From Bin87 sp965232895 (GTDB taxonomy: Bacteria > Chloroflexota > Dehalococcoidia > Lucifugimonadales > UBA3495): a DNA stretch of 64,000 nt. Numbering within the stretch: the stretch's first letter is position 1; each line of letters begins with the position of its first letter. A program made the translations under genes and the position numbers. Location: assembly GCA_965232895.1 (NCBI GenBank), contig OZ247430.1, positions 930,001 to 994,000 on the forward strand, in the 5' to 3' direction. Shown piece by piece: positions 1 to 8,870 of the stretch. Under the pieces are notes generated by a model. That model made no database searches and was not told where the DNA came from. It worked only from the letters and a program-made list of their open reading frames with translations.

Positions 1-393
1 CTGCGCCCAGGAGGTGTAACCGGTCAGCCAGAAGACCTCGGTGGGGTTGTTCTCCGGGTCCCGGAAGTAGCAGCCGATGGCGCTGGCGTGGGTGACGATG
101 CGGTCCAGCTGGTAACCGCGCTCATGGATGCGCCGCTTGAAATCGCGCAGATCGTCGAGGGACTCCACACGCATCGAGATCTGCTGGATCCAATGCGGGT
201 CATCCAGCGAGGGCCGCCCGTTGATCAGGGCGATCTCGTGATCACAGCTTTCGGGATCGGCGCTGTAAAAGGCGCCCAACGGGCCGACCTTGGTCCGCTG
301 CATTCCCATGAAATTCTCGTAGAAGTCCATCATCAGTTCGAGGTCATGAACGTAGAAGCCGATATGACCGAGGCCAGTAACTTTCGCCGACAT
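1..393 (-). CDS. VOC family (glyoxalase/dioxygenase-like) protein, 3' end beyond window
   Basis: The minus strand is open from an ATG at 393 to the window edge, giving the first 131 residues. The start reads MSAKVTGLGHIGFYVHDLE, the usual first beta strand of vicinal-oxygen-chelate proteins, where the His of GHIGF is a likely metal ligand. A second half-module ends near FRDPENNPTEVFW, where the Glu fits the last metal ligand. GGAG lies about 8 bases before the ATG. The family includes extradiol dioxygenases, glyoxalases and isomerases; the substrate cannot be told. The divergent neighbour is a beta-lactamase-fold hydrolase. Family confident, function open. Confidence 0.85.
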   Translation of the reverse strand, partial: MSAKVTGLGHIGFYVHDLELMMDFYENFMGMQRTKVGPLGAFYSADPESCDHEIALINGRPSLDDPHWIQQISMRVESLDDLRDFKRRIHERGYQLDRIVTHASAIGCYFRDPENNPTEVFWLTGYTSWAQ

Positions 394-723
394 CTTCGTC
401 TCCTTCGGGTCCGTCCGTGTCAGCGCATTATGCTCTTTTCGCTCCTGCGATGTCGACCCGATGCACGCGCTGGAATACTGCCCACTGCCCGCCGCGCGCG
501 GCGGCCGTCCGGGTTTGAGGCGGCAACGCCAGGGAGGCCGGAACCGGCCTGCGCCGGGCACAAATGACTTGTCGGACTGTCGTAGAGGGTGATACAACCA
601 CCGGGAGACGCCGCTTTACGGTGTTTCTCTTGCCGCAGGTTGAAGAACTTTGCGAACGACCCGCAGGCCGGTTTCCACAGCCCATACCGGTCAGTTCACG
701 AGCAACCAGAGGGAGGCGCCGCC
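394..723. other. Intergenic region between divergent genes
   Basis: These 330 bases separate the divergent VOC and serine hydrolase genes, so both promoters should lie here. I see no convincing -35/-10 pair. A short palindrome, AGGCCGG-AA-CCGGCCT, sits at 535-550. Open frames here look like non-coding GC-rich noise. Confidence 0.5.
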
Positions 724-1878
724 ATGACGGTGAGTCCGAAGAGCATCGTACAAGATGCCATAGATGTCGCCATTGGAGAACGTGGGGAGATCGGTGTCCA
801 GGTGGCAGCATACCTGGACGGCGAACTGGTGATCGACCAATGGGGTGGCATGGCCGACGAGACCACCGGACAGCAGGTGGATGGAGACACCCTGTTTCCG
901 GTGTTTTCCAACATAAAAGCAGTGACCGCGACTGCGCTCCACATCCAGGCGGAGCGCGGGTTGGTGGACTACTACCAGCCGGTGGCCAACTACTGGCCCG
1001 AATTCGGGAAGTACGGCAAGGACAAGGGCACGGTGTTCGACGCGCTGACCCATCGGATCGGCGTGCCCCTGATGCCCGTGGGCGTCACGCCCGAATTGAT
1101 GTGCGACTGGGACTGGATGGTGGGGCAGATCGCGGAGATGCGTCCGCTCTTTGAGCCAGGCACCCGCAGCGGCTACATGGCCTACACCTTCGGCTGGGTC
1201 GTGGGCGAGGTGGTGCGCCGCACCGATCCGAAGCGCCGGCCCTTTGGCCAGTTTATCCAGGAGGAAATCTGCCAGCCCCTGGGCATCACCGGTCTGTGGG
1301 CGGGCATCCCGCCTGAGGTCGAACCCCGCGTGGCCAAACTCACCAATATGCCGCCGCTTCCACCCGGCGCTCCGGGACTACCCCCGGACTCGCTGCGGTT
1401 CCGGGCGACTCCACCGGAAGTGGGGACCACCCAGGAGGTGTTTGGCCGCTCCGATGTGCGCCAGGCCTGCATCCCCGGCGCCCAGGGGATAATGAATGCT
1501 CGGAGCCAGGCCCGGTTTTACGCCATGCTGGCCAACGGCGGCGAACTGGACGGTATTCGCCTCCTTTCCGAGGAACGCGTGCGGACCTTTCATATACCCA
1601 GACCTCCCAGCGACTACGACCCGGTGCATGGCCGGCCGCATCACGGGACCATCGGCGGCTTCCACTTCGCCGGCAGCCCGGGCATGGGAGCCATGGGCAA
1701 CAACCCGATGGCTTTCGGTCACAACGGAGCCGGCGGTTGCCTGGGCTGGGCGGTTCCTCAGCATCGCCTGGCGGTGGCCATCCAGCACAACCGCATGGTT
1801 CCCCATGGCCCTCCGGAAGAAAGCCCGCTGACGCCCATTGGCGGCGCGGTGCGGAAGGCTCTGGGGATACCCGAGTAG
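724..1878 (+). CDS. Beta-lactamase-family serine hydrolase (class C/esterase type)
   Basis: A 384-residue protein of the class C beta-lactamase / penicillin-binding-protein fold, a family that includes esterases, D-aminopeptidases and carboxypeptidases. The SxxK motif is S62-N-I-K65, with the nucleophilic Ser. The Tyr motif region is SGYMAYTFGWVVGE near residues 143-156, and the third motif is GHNGAGG near residue 325. No signal peptide is visible, so it is probably cytoplasmic. The reading frame stays open to 589, but the ATG at 724 is preferred: GGGAGG lies about 8 bases upstream and the protein begins just before the fold. It converges on the NHL gene over a shared hairpin. Substrate unknown; likely a small ester or amide. 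Confidence 0.88.
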   Translation: MTVSPKSIVQDAIDVAIGERGEIGVQVAAYLDGELVIDQWGGMADETTGQQVDGDTLFPVFSNIKAVTATALHIQAERGLVDYYQPVANYWPEFGKYGKDKGTVFDALTHRIGVPLMPVGVTPELMCDWDWMVGQIAEMRPLFEPGTRSGYMAYTFGWVVGEVVRRTDPKRRPFGQFIQEEICQPLGITGLWAGIPPEVEPRVAKLTNMPPLPPGAPGLPPDSLRFRATPPEVGTTQEVFGRSDVRQACIPGAQGIMNARSQARFYAMLANGGELDGIRLLSEERVRTFHIPRPPSDYDPVHGRPHHGTIGGFHFAGSPGMGAMGNNPMAFGHNGAGGCLGWAVPQHRLAVAIQHNRMVPHGPPEESPLTPIGGAVRKALGIPE

Positions 1879-1897
1879 GGTCGGGCTTGCTCCTGCC

Positions 1898-1920
1898 GGG
1901 TTCCGGTCAGTCCGGAACCC
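1898..1920. terminator. Bidirectional hairpin between convergent genes
   Basis: A perfect 9-bp stem, GGGTTCCGG / CCGGAACCC, closes a 5-base loop. It lies 20 bases after the hydrolase stop and overlaps the stop codon of the convergent NHL gene. No long T run follows on either side, so it could be a weak or Rho-assisted terminator. Confidence 0.6.
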
Positions 1921-2940
1921 GGACCAGCTTCTGCATCGAGCGCAACTCGCGGGGCGGGTCCATGTGGCGTCCGTAGTCGGTCCAGGACACCTCCGCCACG
2001 TAAAGGTCCCCATGGGGTCGATGGCTATGCCGTGGGGCGAATAAAACCGGCCGGACTGGTCGCCGTAGCTTTCGCGGCCCACTCGGGCCAGGACCTTGCC
2101 CCGGGTGTTCATCACCGTCACCCGCGGACCGAGATCGGTGCCGATATCGTTGGTGCCGATGCCGCAGAAGTACTCGCCGATGTAGATCAGTTCCTCCCCG
2201 GATCTGTCGTCGATGCAGATGGCGGCGGCGCGGGACAGGTTGCCCCACTGGGTCTCGTACTTGCCCTCGGAACTGAAGACCTGGATGCGATGGTTCTCGC
2301 GGTCGGCGACGTACACCCAGCCGTCGTTGTCCACGATGACGTTGTGAACGATGTTGAACTGGCCGTCGCCGGTCCCCGATTCCCCCCACGAGAAGAGGAG
2401 CCGGCCGTCGGGAGAGTACTTGTGCACCCGGGCGTTGGAATAGCCGTCGGCTACGTAGAACTCCCCGGTGCGCCGGTCGAAGGCCACGTGGGCGGGTACG
2501 CTGAACGGCTCGCCGCTCATCCTGGGGCTCGGCTGATGGGGCGTGCCCAGGGTCATCAGCAGCTTGCCGTCGGGAGTGAACTGGCGCACCGTGCTGTCGC
2601 CGTTGTCCACGCAGAAGACGGTATCATCGGGCGCAATGGTGACGCCGTGGGGGTTGGCGAACACGCCTTCGCCCCAGGTGCGCAGCACGTTGCCGTCGGT
2701 GTCGAACACGATCATCGGGATGGTGCCGCGGTTGAAAACGTAGACGTGGTCACGGGAGTCGACGGCGACGGCCGTTCCTTCCCGGTAGACGCACCCCTCG
2801 GGAATCTGGCCCCAGTTCTCGCCCGACACCCGGTAATGGAAGCCGTTTTCGCCGATCACAACCGGCTCGCGCTTGTCGTCCTCAGCCCCGTGTCCCGCGA
2901 CGCGCAGACCGTATTCCCAGTCCTGTTCCTTATCGACCAT
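1907..2940 (-). CDS. NHL-repeat beta-propeller protein, with one frameshift
   Basis: Roughly 344 residues once the frame is repaired, built from repeated NHL blades such as FANPHGVTIAPDDTVFCVDN, FYVADGYSNARVHKYSPDG and WVYVADRENHRIQVFSSEG. The fold is like 6-bladed peptidyl-alpha-hydroxyglycine lyase or SMP-30-like propellers. The frame breaks near 2010-2013: after AIDPMG the first frame turns to low-complexity Arg/Pro sequence, whereas the next frame continues as DLYVAEVSWTDYGRHMDPP and stops at 1907. One G missing from a GGGG run explains this, so sequencing error is as likely as a real mutation. No signal peptide is seen. It resembles the second NHL gene at 5.4 kb, suggesting a paralogue in a catabolic gene set. 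Ligand unknown. Confidence 0.8.
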
Positions 2941-3070
2941 CGTCCTGACCTCCTTGAACCCCGTCCATCAGTGCGACGGTATGAGGGAATATATCACGGG
3001 GTCCGCCGGCATTTCGCCGTTGCCGGCTTGAAACGGCCCCGGCCGTGTCCGCCGGCGGGAAAAGCCCGCG

Positions 3071-4369
3071 CTAGGCGGCGGGTCTGAGGTTCGCGGGCAG
3101 GTGGGTTTCCCAGTCGGGAATTTGCCGCACCCGAGGTGAGGGCAGCAACCAGGACTGGATGAGCGCCAAGGTGCTGAACCCGAGGGACATGAACAACGGC
3201 GCCAGGTAGGTTCCCGTTACGTCCCACAATAATCCGGCGGTCACGGGCGCCAGCCCCATGCCGAGGCCGCTGCCCAGGCTTTGCCAGCCGTAGATGCTGC
3301 CCTGGGGGACGTTGCCGTAATACTGGCGGTTGGCGATGGGGAACGTGGGCACCTCCGTGCTCTGGCCGATGCCGAAGAGTATGCCGAACAGGTAGTATGC
3401 CCAGAGGTCGTTGAAAAAGAGAATGAGCAGCAGCGGGAAGACCTGAAGGGCCATGCCCACGACCCAGACCAGCCGGCAGCCCAACTGTTCTGCGACGACG
3501 GGCACGGCGCCACGGGCGACCACGCCGACGGTCTGCTGGGCGGCAAGCACGCCGACGGCCGCTTCCAGGGACAGGCCGCGGTCCACGGCAATGGCCACGA
3601 TCAAAACGTTGATGATCTGGTGGCCCATACAGCCCCAGTAGTGGATGCCGATCAGGTTCCAGAAGGTGGTCGTGCGCCTGGCCTGCTGGATGAATACCTT
3701 CGCCCTTACCTTGGTGGCCTCGTCCCTTCTGGGCCTTTGGATTGGTTCATCCCCGAGATCGCCGAAGGGGCGCAAGCCGACGTCCGCCGGCCCATTGTAG
3801 AAGAACTTGACCAACACCAGCAGCAGCGCGCCGCCGGCTATGCCCGGGAGCCAGAAGATCCACAGAATTCCCAGCTCGTTGAAAGCCGCGCTGATCAGGA
3901 ACAGGAACGCGACCACACCGATTCCCTGGAACGACCAGACCACCCCCATGGCGACTCCCAGGCGCCGCCTGAACCACAGGGTGATGCCGGACACCGGCAA
4001 CACGGTGAAAATGGTCGAGGCGACGCCGAGGATCACGCCGAAGAAGAGGTAGAACTGCCACAGGCTGTTCATAATGCCGGTCAGCAACATGCCGATAATG
4101 AACAGCACGGCGCCGGCGAGCAGGAACCAGCGCACACCGTAGCGGTCGCCGAGCCAGCCCACATACGGGCTCGCGAGGCCGAAGATTATCCATTGCAGGC
4201 TGAACGCAAGGCTGATAGCGCCGTAGCTCCAGCCGAATCCCGCAGACGGGTCGCTGAGGTGGGGCACCAGGGCGGCGGCCGCGAAACGCACTGAAGAGGT
4301 GATGAACCCCATCATCGCGGCAATGGCCACGATGATCCACGCGTAATGAATGCGGTTTCTCAGGTACAT
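3071..4369 (-). CDS. Major facilitator superfamily transporter
   Basis: A 432-residue membrane protein with about 12 hydrophobic segments. The start MYLRNRIHYAWIIVAIAAMM is typical of the monocarboxylate/oxalate:formate branch of the MFS. The loop between helices 2 and 3 holds the family signature in the form YVGWLGDRYGVRW, and a hydrophilic central loop rich in Arg and Asp follows helix 6. It follows the NHL gene on the same strand with a 130-base gap. It probably carries a small organic acid across the inner membrane. Substrate not determined. Confidence 0.88.
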   Translation of the reverse strand: MYLRNRIHYAWIIVAIAAMMGFITSSVRFAAAALVPHLSDPSAGFGWSYGAISLAFSLQWIIFGLASPYVGWLGDRYGVRWFLLAGAVLFIIGMLLTGIMNSLWQFYLFFGVILGVASTIFTVLPVSGITLWFRRRLGVAMGVVWSFQGIGVVAFLFLISAAFNELGILWIFWLPGIAGGALLLVLVKFFYNGPADVGLRPFGDLGDEPIQRPRRDEATKVRAKVFIQQARRTTTFWNLIGIHYWGCMGHQIINVLIVAIAVDRGLSLEAAVGVLAAQQTVGVVARGAVPVVAEQLGCRLVWVVGMALQVFPLLLILFFNDLWAYYLFGILFGIGQSTEVPTFPIANRQYYGNVPQGSIYGWQSLGSGLGMGLAPVTAGLLWDVTGTYLAPLFMSLGFSTLALIQSWLLPSPRVRQIPDWETHLPANLRPAA

Positions 4370-4473
4370 GGATGCGGCAGATCAGGGGCAAAGTGGCATT
4401 GTACCCGAAACGGCTTGCCGATGCAGGTCAGGAGATTTCGCCATCCAGGGCAATCGCATCATAGGCTCCACGC

Positions 4474-4501
4474 CCGTCACTCCGGCGAAAGCCGGAGTCC
4501 A
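4474..4501. repeat. REP-like hairpin (GAAA tetraloop)
   Basis: CGTCACTCCGGCGAAAGCCG followed by GAGTCCA forms an 8-bp perfect stem, ACTCCGGC/GCCGGAGT, capped by GAAA. This matches the dispersed extragenic repeat known in many GC-rich bacteria as GTCATTCC-type hairpins. It lies in the 339-base gap between the MFS and VOC genes; apart from a possible -10 element I see nothing else there. Confidence 0.6.
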
Positions 4502-4613
4502 TTGGTCATAATTGCGCAGGAATTACGGCGATGGTGCGATTACCCTGTTTCGGCATCCTCTCGCCTCAGCCCGCGACCGGGCGAGGAGTACAGACGATTT
4601 TTCCTCGAGAGCA

Positions 4614-4619
4614 TATAAT
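4614..4619 (+). promoter_or_regulatory. Possible -10 element
   Basis: A perfect TATAAT lies 90 bases before the VOC gene. No good -35 is visible 16-19 bases upstream, so this is only a candidate. Confidence 0.3.
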
Positions 4620-4708
4620 CAGGGCCAAATCACTCGGTATCCGGTGGCACGCGGACAAATCCGGCGCTTTCGCGGAACTGCACGAGGTTTTCGCAGGAGG
4701 AATTCGTT

Positions 4709-5251
4709 ATGGGCATTCAGATCAAGCGCGTTGGTCACGTTGGGATCCTGGTATCCGATTTTGAGCGGTCTTTCGAGTTTTACACCAAGGTTCTGGGCTG
4801 CAAGGTGACTTCCCGCCGGCGCCGGCCCGACGGGGCCGAGACGGCCTTTCTGCGGTTTGACGAGACCCACCATGACTTCGTCATCGCCACTGCTCCCGAA
4901 GGCGTGGACGTTTCCGAGAACGTTCCCGGTAGGGCGCGGTTGGTGCAGCAGGTGGCCTTCGAGGTGGAAAACCGCGACGAGTTCATGAAGGCGCTGGCCC
5001 ACATCCACACCCACGGCGCGGAGATTGTCAGCGGCCCGCTGACCCACGGAATCGAGGCCGGCGGGAACCTGGAGGGCAGCGGCAGCCGCTCCTTCTACTT
5101 CCTCGATCCGGACGGCAACCGGCTGGAGATCTTCTGCGACGGCATGAAGGTTCCCAACGGGGAGCAGTTCCCCCGGGCAGAATATGCCGACGCCATCAGG
5201 GACTTCTTGGAAAAGCAGGCCGCAAAGGCGACACCGGCCGCCGCCGACTGA
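4709..5251 (+). CDS. VOC family protein (extradiol-dioxygenase-like)
   Basis: 180 residues, one VOC unit with both half-modules. GHVGILVSDFERSFEFYTKV near residues 9-28 is the first strand and helix, with H10 a likely metal ligand; FYFLDPDGNRLEIFCD near residues 128-143 holds the terminal Glu ligand. A third ligand is probably H79 or a nearby His. AGGAGG at 4695-4700 gives a strong ribosome site. It converges on an NHL propeller over a strong hairpin, the same pairing of VOC, NHL and hydrolase seen at 0-3 kb. Possible roles are ring-cleaving dioxygenase, lyase or epimerase; the sequence does not say which. Confidence 0.88.
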   Translation: MGIQIKRVGHVGILVSDFERSFEFYTKVLGCKVTSRRRRPDGAETAFLRFDETHHDFVIATAPEGVDVSENVPGRARLVQQVAFEVENRDEFMKALAHIHTHGAEIVSGPLTHGIEAGGNLEGSGSRSFYFLDPDGNRLEIFCDGMKVPNGEQFPRAEYADAIRDFLEKQAAKATPAAAD

Positions 5252-5292
5252 ACTGTGCCAACCGGATGTCCCGGCAAGGCGGTTAATCGAAA

Positions 5293-5320
5293 CGACGGCG
5301 GGGAATGTTCCCCGCCGTCG
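5293..5320. terminator. Strong bidirectional hairpin
   Basis: A 13-bp perfect stem, CGACGGCGGGGAA/TTCCCCGCCGTCG, around a 2-base centre lies between the convergent VOC (ends 5251) and NHL (ends 5355) genes. It should stop transcripts from both sides, although there is no long T tract. Confidence 0.7.
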
Positions 5321-5354
5321 TGGCTTGTCGGATCGACCGGCTGGCCGTTTCCAC

Positions 5355-6233
5355 CTACCCCTGGCGAACGAACTTGTCGATGCCGGTGCCGTCGCTGAGG
5401 CCGACGTAGATGTCGCCCCGGGAGTCGACCCAACTGCCGTGGCCGGGACCGCGACAATCGAAGCGGGCCAGCACGTTCCCCGACGTGTCCAGCACGCTGA
5501 CCCGGGCCGATGAATCGTTGACGCTGCCCTCGCTGACCACCAGGTTGCCCTCGCTGTCCGCGGAGATGTCCATGGGTCGCTGGATGTCGTCCCAGATGGT
5601 GATGAACTCACCGTCGAGGCTGAAGAGCTGCATCCGGTGGTTCTCCCGGTCGCACAGGAAGATCGTGTCGTTGTGGATCAGCAGGCTGTGGGGAAGGTGG
5701 AAGTGCCCCGCTTCGCTCTTCCCCGGTTCTCCCCAGGACTGCTTGAACTGGCCGTCCCAGCTGAACCGGTGGACGCGGGCGTTGCGGTAACCGTCGGCCA
5801 CGTACAGGTCGCCCGAGGGGGACGGAACCAGTTCGGCGGGGTAGTTGAAGGGGCCGGCGGAGCGCGGGCAGAGGTCGCCCGGGTTTTCGCAGCCGGTGTC
5901 CGAGTGGACGCCGTGGCGACCCAGCATCTGGATTGGCTTGCCGTCGATGGTGTACACCAGGCACACGGAACTGTCCCGGTCGGTGAGGTAAACCGTGTCG
6001 TCCTCGATGTAGATGCCGTGGGCGAAGGCGAAGGCGCCGTTCCCCCAACTGTCCAGCAGGTTTCCGTCTCGGTCGAAGATGAGGATGGGCGGGTCCTTGC
6101 GCTGGAAGGCGAAGACCCGGTCCTCGGAGTCGGTGGCGATGGCGCTGACCATGGCGAAGGTTTCACCCGCTGGCAGCTTGGCCCAGTTTTCCACCACTTC
6201 GTAGGTGTACTTGCCGCTTCCTACGGTTGTCAT
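5355..6233 (-). CDS. NHL-repeat beta-propeller protein
   Basis: An intact 292-residue propeller with five or six NHL blades, for example DLYVADGYRNARVHRFSWDG, IFLCDRENHRMQLFSLDGE and DIYVGLSDGTGIDKF. The N-terminal motif FAFAHGIYIEDDTVYLTDRD is a diverged first blade. AAGGAGGC lies 8 bases before the ATG at 6233. There is no signal peptide. It is a shorter paralogue of the NHL gene at 1.9-2.9 kb. Family members act as lactonases, lyases or protein scaffolds; no catalytic set can be assigned here. Confidence 0.82.
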   Translation of the reverse strand: MTTVGSGKYTYEVVENWAKLPAGETFAMVSAIATDSEDRVFAFQRKDPPILIFDRDGNLLDSWGNGAFAFAHGIYIEDDTVYLTDRDSSVCLVYTIDGKPIQMLGRHGVHSDTGCENPGDLCPRSAGPFNYPAELVPSPSGDLYVADGYRNARVHRFSWDGQFKQSWGEPGKSEAGHFHLPHSLLIHNDTIFLCDRENHRMQLFSLDGEFITIWDDIQRPMDISADSEGNLVVSEGSVNDSSARVSVLDTSGNVLARFDCRGPGHGSWVDSRGDIYVGLSDGTGIDKFVRQG

Positions 6234-6672
6234 GCTTCTGGCCTCCTTGTTGTGTGGATGCGTACTCGTTAACTGACGCCGCTATTGTAACGCGGGGAAC
6301 CGCATATGTCGGGATTGACGCCGCGTCGCCGCTGCCTGCAGGTCGACAGCTGATTGGATACTACTACGGGACCGGTTCGCAGATTTCGCGCTTTTTGGCA
6401 TCGCGTCATGCGGTCCCAATGGCAGGGACGGCCAACGAACAACTGACCCCAACCGCCGGTTTAGCGGGCGGGCAGAGAGAACTGGTGCAGCACGGACTTG
6501 CTGTCAATCCAGCAATCGTCTTCGGCCGCAAGGGGATCTTGCTCCAGCCGGATAGAGGGTCAGTCACTCAGAAGCGATGCCCAGAGGGGTCTTACTGAGC
6601 ACAGGCGAGCAGGTGTGGCAGTTCCAGAGCGACCGGCACGCCCGGAGCACGGACGACGGCCGCACCAAAGAG
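6234..6672. other. Intergenic stretch without a supported gene
   Basis: This gap lies between the NHL promoter side and the end of the aminotransferase. A 38-codon frame starts at an ATG near 6579 but has no ribosome site or recognisable relative. I see no promoter I can defend. Confidence 0.4.
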
Positions 6673-6701
6673 GTGATGGGCCACCACGGGTGACCCATCA
6701 C
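6673..6701. terminator. Hairpin downstream of the aminotransferase
   Basis: GTGATGGG pairs with CCCATCAC, and inside it CACC pairs with GGTG, leaving an ACG loop and one C-A mismatch: 12 pairs in all. It lies about 50 bases past the aminotransferase stop on the minus strand. No T tract is present, so it may be a Rho-type or processing hairpin. Confidence 0.5.
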
Positions 6702-6753
6702 GACATCGGAGCGCCTTCTGCGCGGTCGGTTGGTGGCGAGGCGCGCGCGGAGG

Positions 6754-8133
6754 TTACGCCGCTCCCAGGTCCGAAGCCACCTGACCGATCACGTCGTCCA
6801 TCGTGGACACGATCTGTTCGATCTCGCCGGGAGTGACGCAAAGGGGAGGCATGATGTTCATGAGGTCCCCGCCGCGCAGGAAGAGGCCATTGTCGGCAAA
6901 ACCCTGGGTCAACCTCGGACCCAGGCCGGCGTCGGCCGGGAAGTGTTCCCGGGTCTCCCGGTCCTTCACCAGCTCCATGCCGCACATGAGGCCGAGGCCG
7001 CGCACGTTGCCGACCATGGAATGCTTCGCCTTTAACTCTTCGAGGCCGTCCAGCAGATACTTACCCATCCTGGCGGAATTTTCCACCATACCTTCGCGTT
7101 CCATGATTTCGAGATTCTTCAAGGACGCTGCTGCGGCCACCGGATGGCCGCCGAAGGTGATCACATGCCGGAAGGCCGCCCGGGGTCCGCCCACGAAAGC
7201 GTCGGCGATGGGCTTGCGAAGAATGGTGCCGCCCATGGGGATATAGCCGCTGGTGATGCCCTTCGCTACGGTCATCATGTCCGGCACGATGCCCCAGTGG
7301 TCGCAGCCAAACCATTTGCCGGTGCGGCCAAAGCCGGTAATCACCTCATCGGCGATCAGCAGGCAGCCGTACTTGTCGCAGACTTCCCGCAGCAGGGGCC
7401 AATAGTTATCCGGCGGCACCACCGCGCCCATGGGGCTGGAGATGGGTTCAGCGATGACGGCGGCGACGGTTTCCGGCCCCTGGAACTGGATGATGTTCTC
7501 GATGGCGTCCACGCAGCGTTGGCCGCATTCTTCCGGAGTTTCGCTCTTGAACTCACAGCGATAGAAGTTGGGCTGGGGAGCGTGGAATGTGTTCGGCATC
7601 AGGGGCTCGTAGTCTTCCCTGGGGTAGAGAAAGTTGCCGCCCAGGGCCATGGCGCCCATGGTGGCGCCGTGGTAGGAGTCCCGGCGGCTGATGAACTTGG
7701 TGCGCTGCGGTTCGCCGATGCGCTTGAAATAGGCGCGGGACAGCTTGAGCGCGGTTTCCACCGACTCCGAGCCCCCGCTGGTGAAGAAGCAGCGGGAGAG
7801 GTCTCCCGGCATCATGTCCGCGATCTTCTCCGACAGCATGACCGTGGGTTCGGTGGTGGTGCCCAAGGGCATGTAGGTGATCTTGAGCATCTGCTCGTAG
7901 GCGGCGTCGGCGATTTCCTTCTGGCCGTATCCGACGTTCTTCAGCCAGAGGCCGGACATGGCGTCGATGTACGTGTTGCCCAGGGCGTCGGTAACCTGAC
8001 AGCCCTTGCCTTCCACAAAGATCTGGGGCTCTCCCTTTTCGGCCATGTCGCTGGGTTCTCTCAGGTACACCCAGAGGTTTTCGAGGGCGGTCCTTTGCAG
8101 ATCGTTGACCGCAGTTTCAGAATGGGTGGCCAT
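6754..8133 (-). CDS. Class III (omega) PLP-dependent aminotransferase
   Basis: 459 residues, full length for the omega-amino acid:pyruvate transaminase group. Cofactor signs are FFTSGGSESVETALKL (phosphate-binding loop, residues 116-131), YHGATMGAMAL, LLIADEVITGFGRTGKWFG with D262 for the pyridine nitrogen, and K291 in VAKGITSGYIPMGG forming the Schiff base. Motif order fits the BioA/omega-aminotransferase class. It is expressed alone. The amino donor could be beta-alanine, a polyamine, taurine or an amine; specificity cannot be read from the sequence. Family assignment is firm. Confidence 0.92.
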   Translation of the reverse strand: MATHSETAVNDLQRTALENLWVYLREPSDMAEKGEPQIFVEGKGCQVTDALGNTYIDAMSGLWLKNVGYGQKEIADAAYEQMLKITYMPLGTTTEPTVMLSEKIADMMPGDLSRCFFTSGGSESVETALKLSRAYFKRIGEPQRTKFISRRDSYHGATMGAMALGGNFLYPREDYEPLMPNTFHAPQPNFYRCEFKSETPEECGQRCVDAIENIIQFQGPETVAAVIAEPISSPMGAVVPPDNYWPLLREVCDKYGCLLIADEVITGFGRTGKWFGCDHWGIVPDMMTVAKGITSGYIPMGGTILRKPIADAFVGGPRAAFRHVITFGGHPVAAAASLKNLEIMEREGMVENSARMGKYLLDGLEELKAKHSMVGNVRGLGLMCGMELVKDRETREHFPADAGLGPRLTQGFADNGLFLRGGDLMNIMPPLCVTPGEIEQIVSTMDDVIGQVASDLGAA

Positions 8134-8243
8134 GCTTTCCTCCGGATGCTGTTTCAGATGCTATTTGGAGCACAAGATTTAGGATGCCTGATGGCATATC
8201 AGTCTAACATCGGGCCGGGGTTGCCACAAACGAAGGCCGTATC

Positions 8244-8360
8244 TGTAACTGTTCAGAGTTGATGAGATCTGCGGGCTTTTTGGCCCTTCCCAGAGCCGTG
8301 GCCAAGTAGGCTATTCTGGCGCTGGGCCGATCAGATCCCCCTCAAACGTGAACAGTTACT
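8244..8360. mobile_element. 117-bp MITE-like element with 5-bp target duplication
   Basis: The ends are inverted repeats: TGTAACTGTTCA at 8244-8255 and TGAACAGTTACT at 8349-8360 (11 of 12 match), with imperfect pairing carrying on inward to GATCTG/CAGATC. Both sides carry the direct repeat GTATC (8239-8243 and 8361-8365). There is no coding capacity. The size, ends and target duplication fit a miniature inverted-repeat element moved by an unseen transposase. The right target copy overlaps the stop codon of the next gene. Confidence 0.7.
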
Positions 8361-8363
8361 GTA

Positions 8364-8690
8364 TCAAATCCGCCACCAATAACTCCGGCGTCCCACCAGA
8401 AACGCCCACAAGTAGCACAACGCCGCTGTGAGCGCCGCCGCGCTGACCAGCAGGGCAATACCATACGCGAATATGCTGATGTAGCTGTCGAGGTCGAACC
8501 ACGCGTTGGTTATCGCCATCCCTATCACCGTTCCGAAAGCGCACGCCACGCCGATCATCATTCCGCCCCACCAGTTCAGACCTGCCATCTTGACGCCGCA
8601 AATCCCCCCGGTTATCACGGTCGTCACCAGTGGCAGGCCGACCACAATCAGCAGCATGCCCACTATCGCACCCGCGTCCAAGTGAAACAT
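8364..8690 (-). CDS. Small hydrophobic membrane protein, unknown function
   Basis: 108 residues with four predicted membrane segments, roughly 9-31, 37-57, 66-80 and 78-100, and an aromatic basic tail LVGRRSYWWRI. I do not recognise the family. CGAGGAGAAG lies just before the ATG, a strong ribosome site, which supports expression. Its stop codon falls inside the target duplication of the MITE, so the original C-terminus may have been altered by the insertion. It lies downstream of the S8 protease on the same strand but a strong hairpin separates them. Confidence 0.65.
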   Translation of the reverse strand: MFHLDAGAIVGMLLIVVGLPLVTTVITGGICGVKMAGLNWWGGMMIGVACAFGTVIGMAITNAWFDLDSYISIFAYGIALLVSAAALTAALCYLWAFLVGRRSYWWRI

Positions 8691-8713
8691 TGTTCTTCTC
8701 CTCGTTAATTACA

Positions 8714-8743
8714 AATCCCTCCTGCGCAAACGCGGGAGGGATT
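8714..8743 (-). terminator. Hairpin between protease and small membrane gene
   Basis: AATCCCTCC pairs with GGAGGGATT and continues through a G-T pair and GCG/CGC to a CAAA loop, 13 pairs in all. On the minus strand it is followed by a T-rich stretch. It lies 128 bases past the protease stop and ends about 15 bases before the ribosome site of the membrane gene, so it could terminate the first or regulate the second. Confidence 0.6.
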
Positions 8744-8870
8744 GTGTTATTTCCTGGGCGGTCGGCATTCTACTACCGCGCCCGGGATTTGAACGAACCT
8801 GCTTTTGCCTCCGGGCCGGGGAGAAGCCACATTTGAGATCCCCCGGCGACGGACGGATATTGCGGACGTT

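Noticed and set aside
8779..8800. Sequence CGGGATTTGAACGAACC resembling the T-arm of a tRNA on the minus strand
   Set aside because: The T stem does not pair and there is no anticodon or acceptor stem around it.
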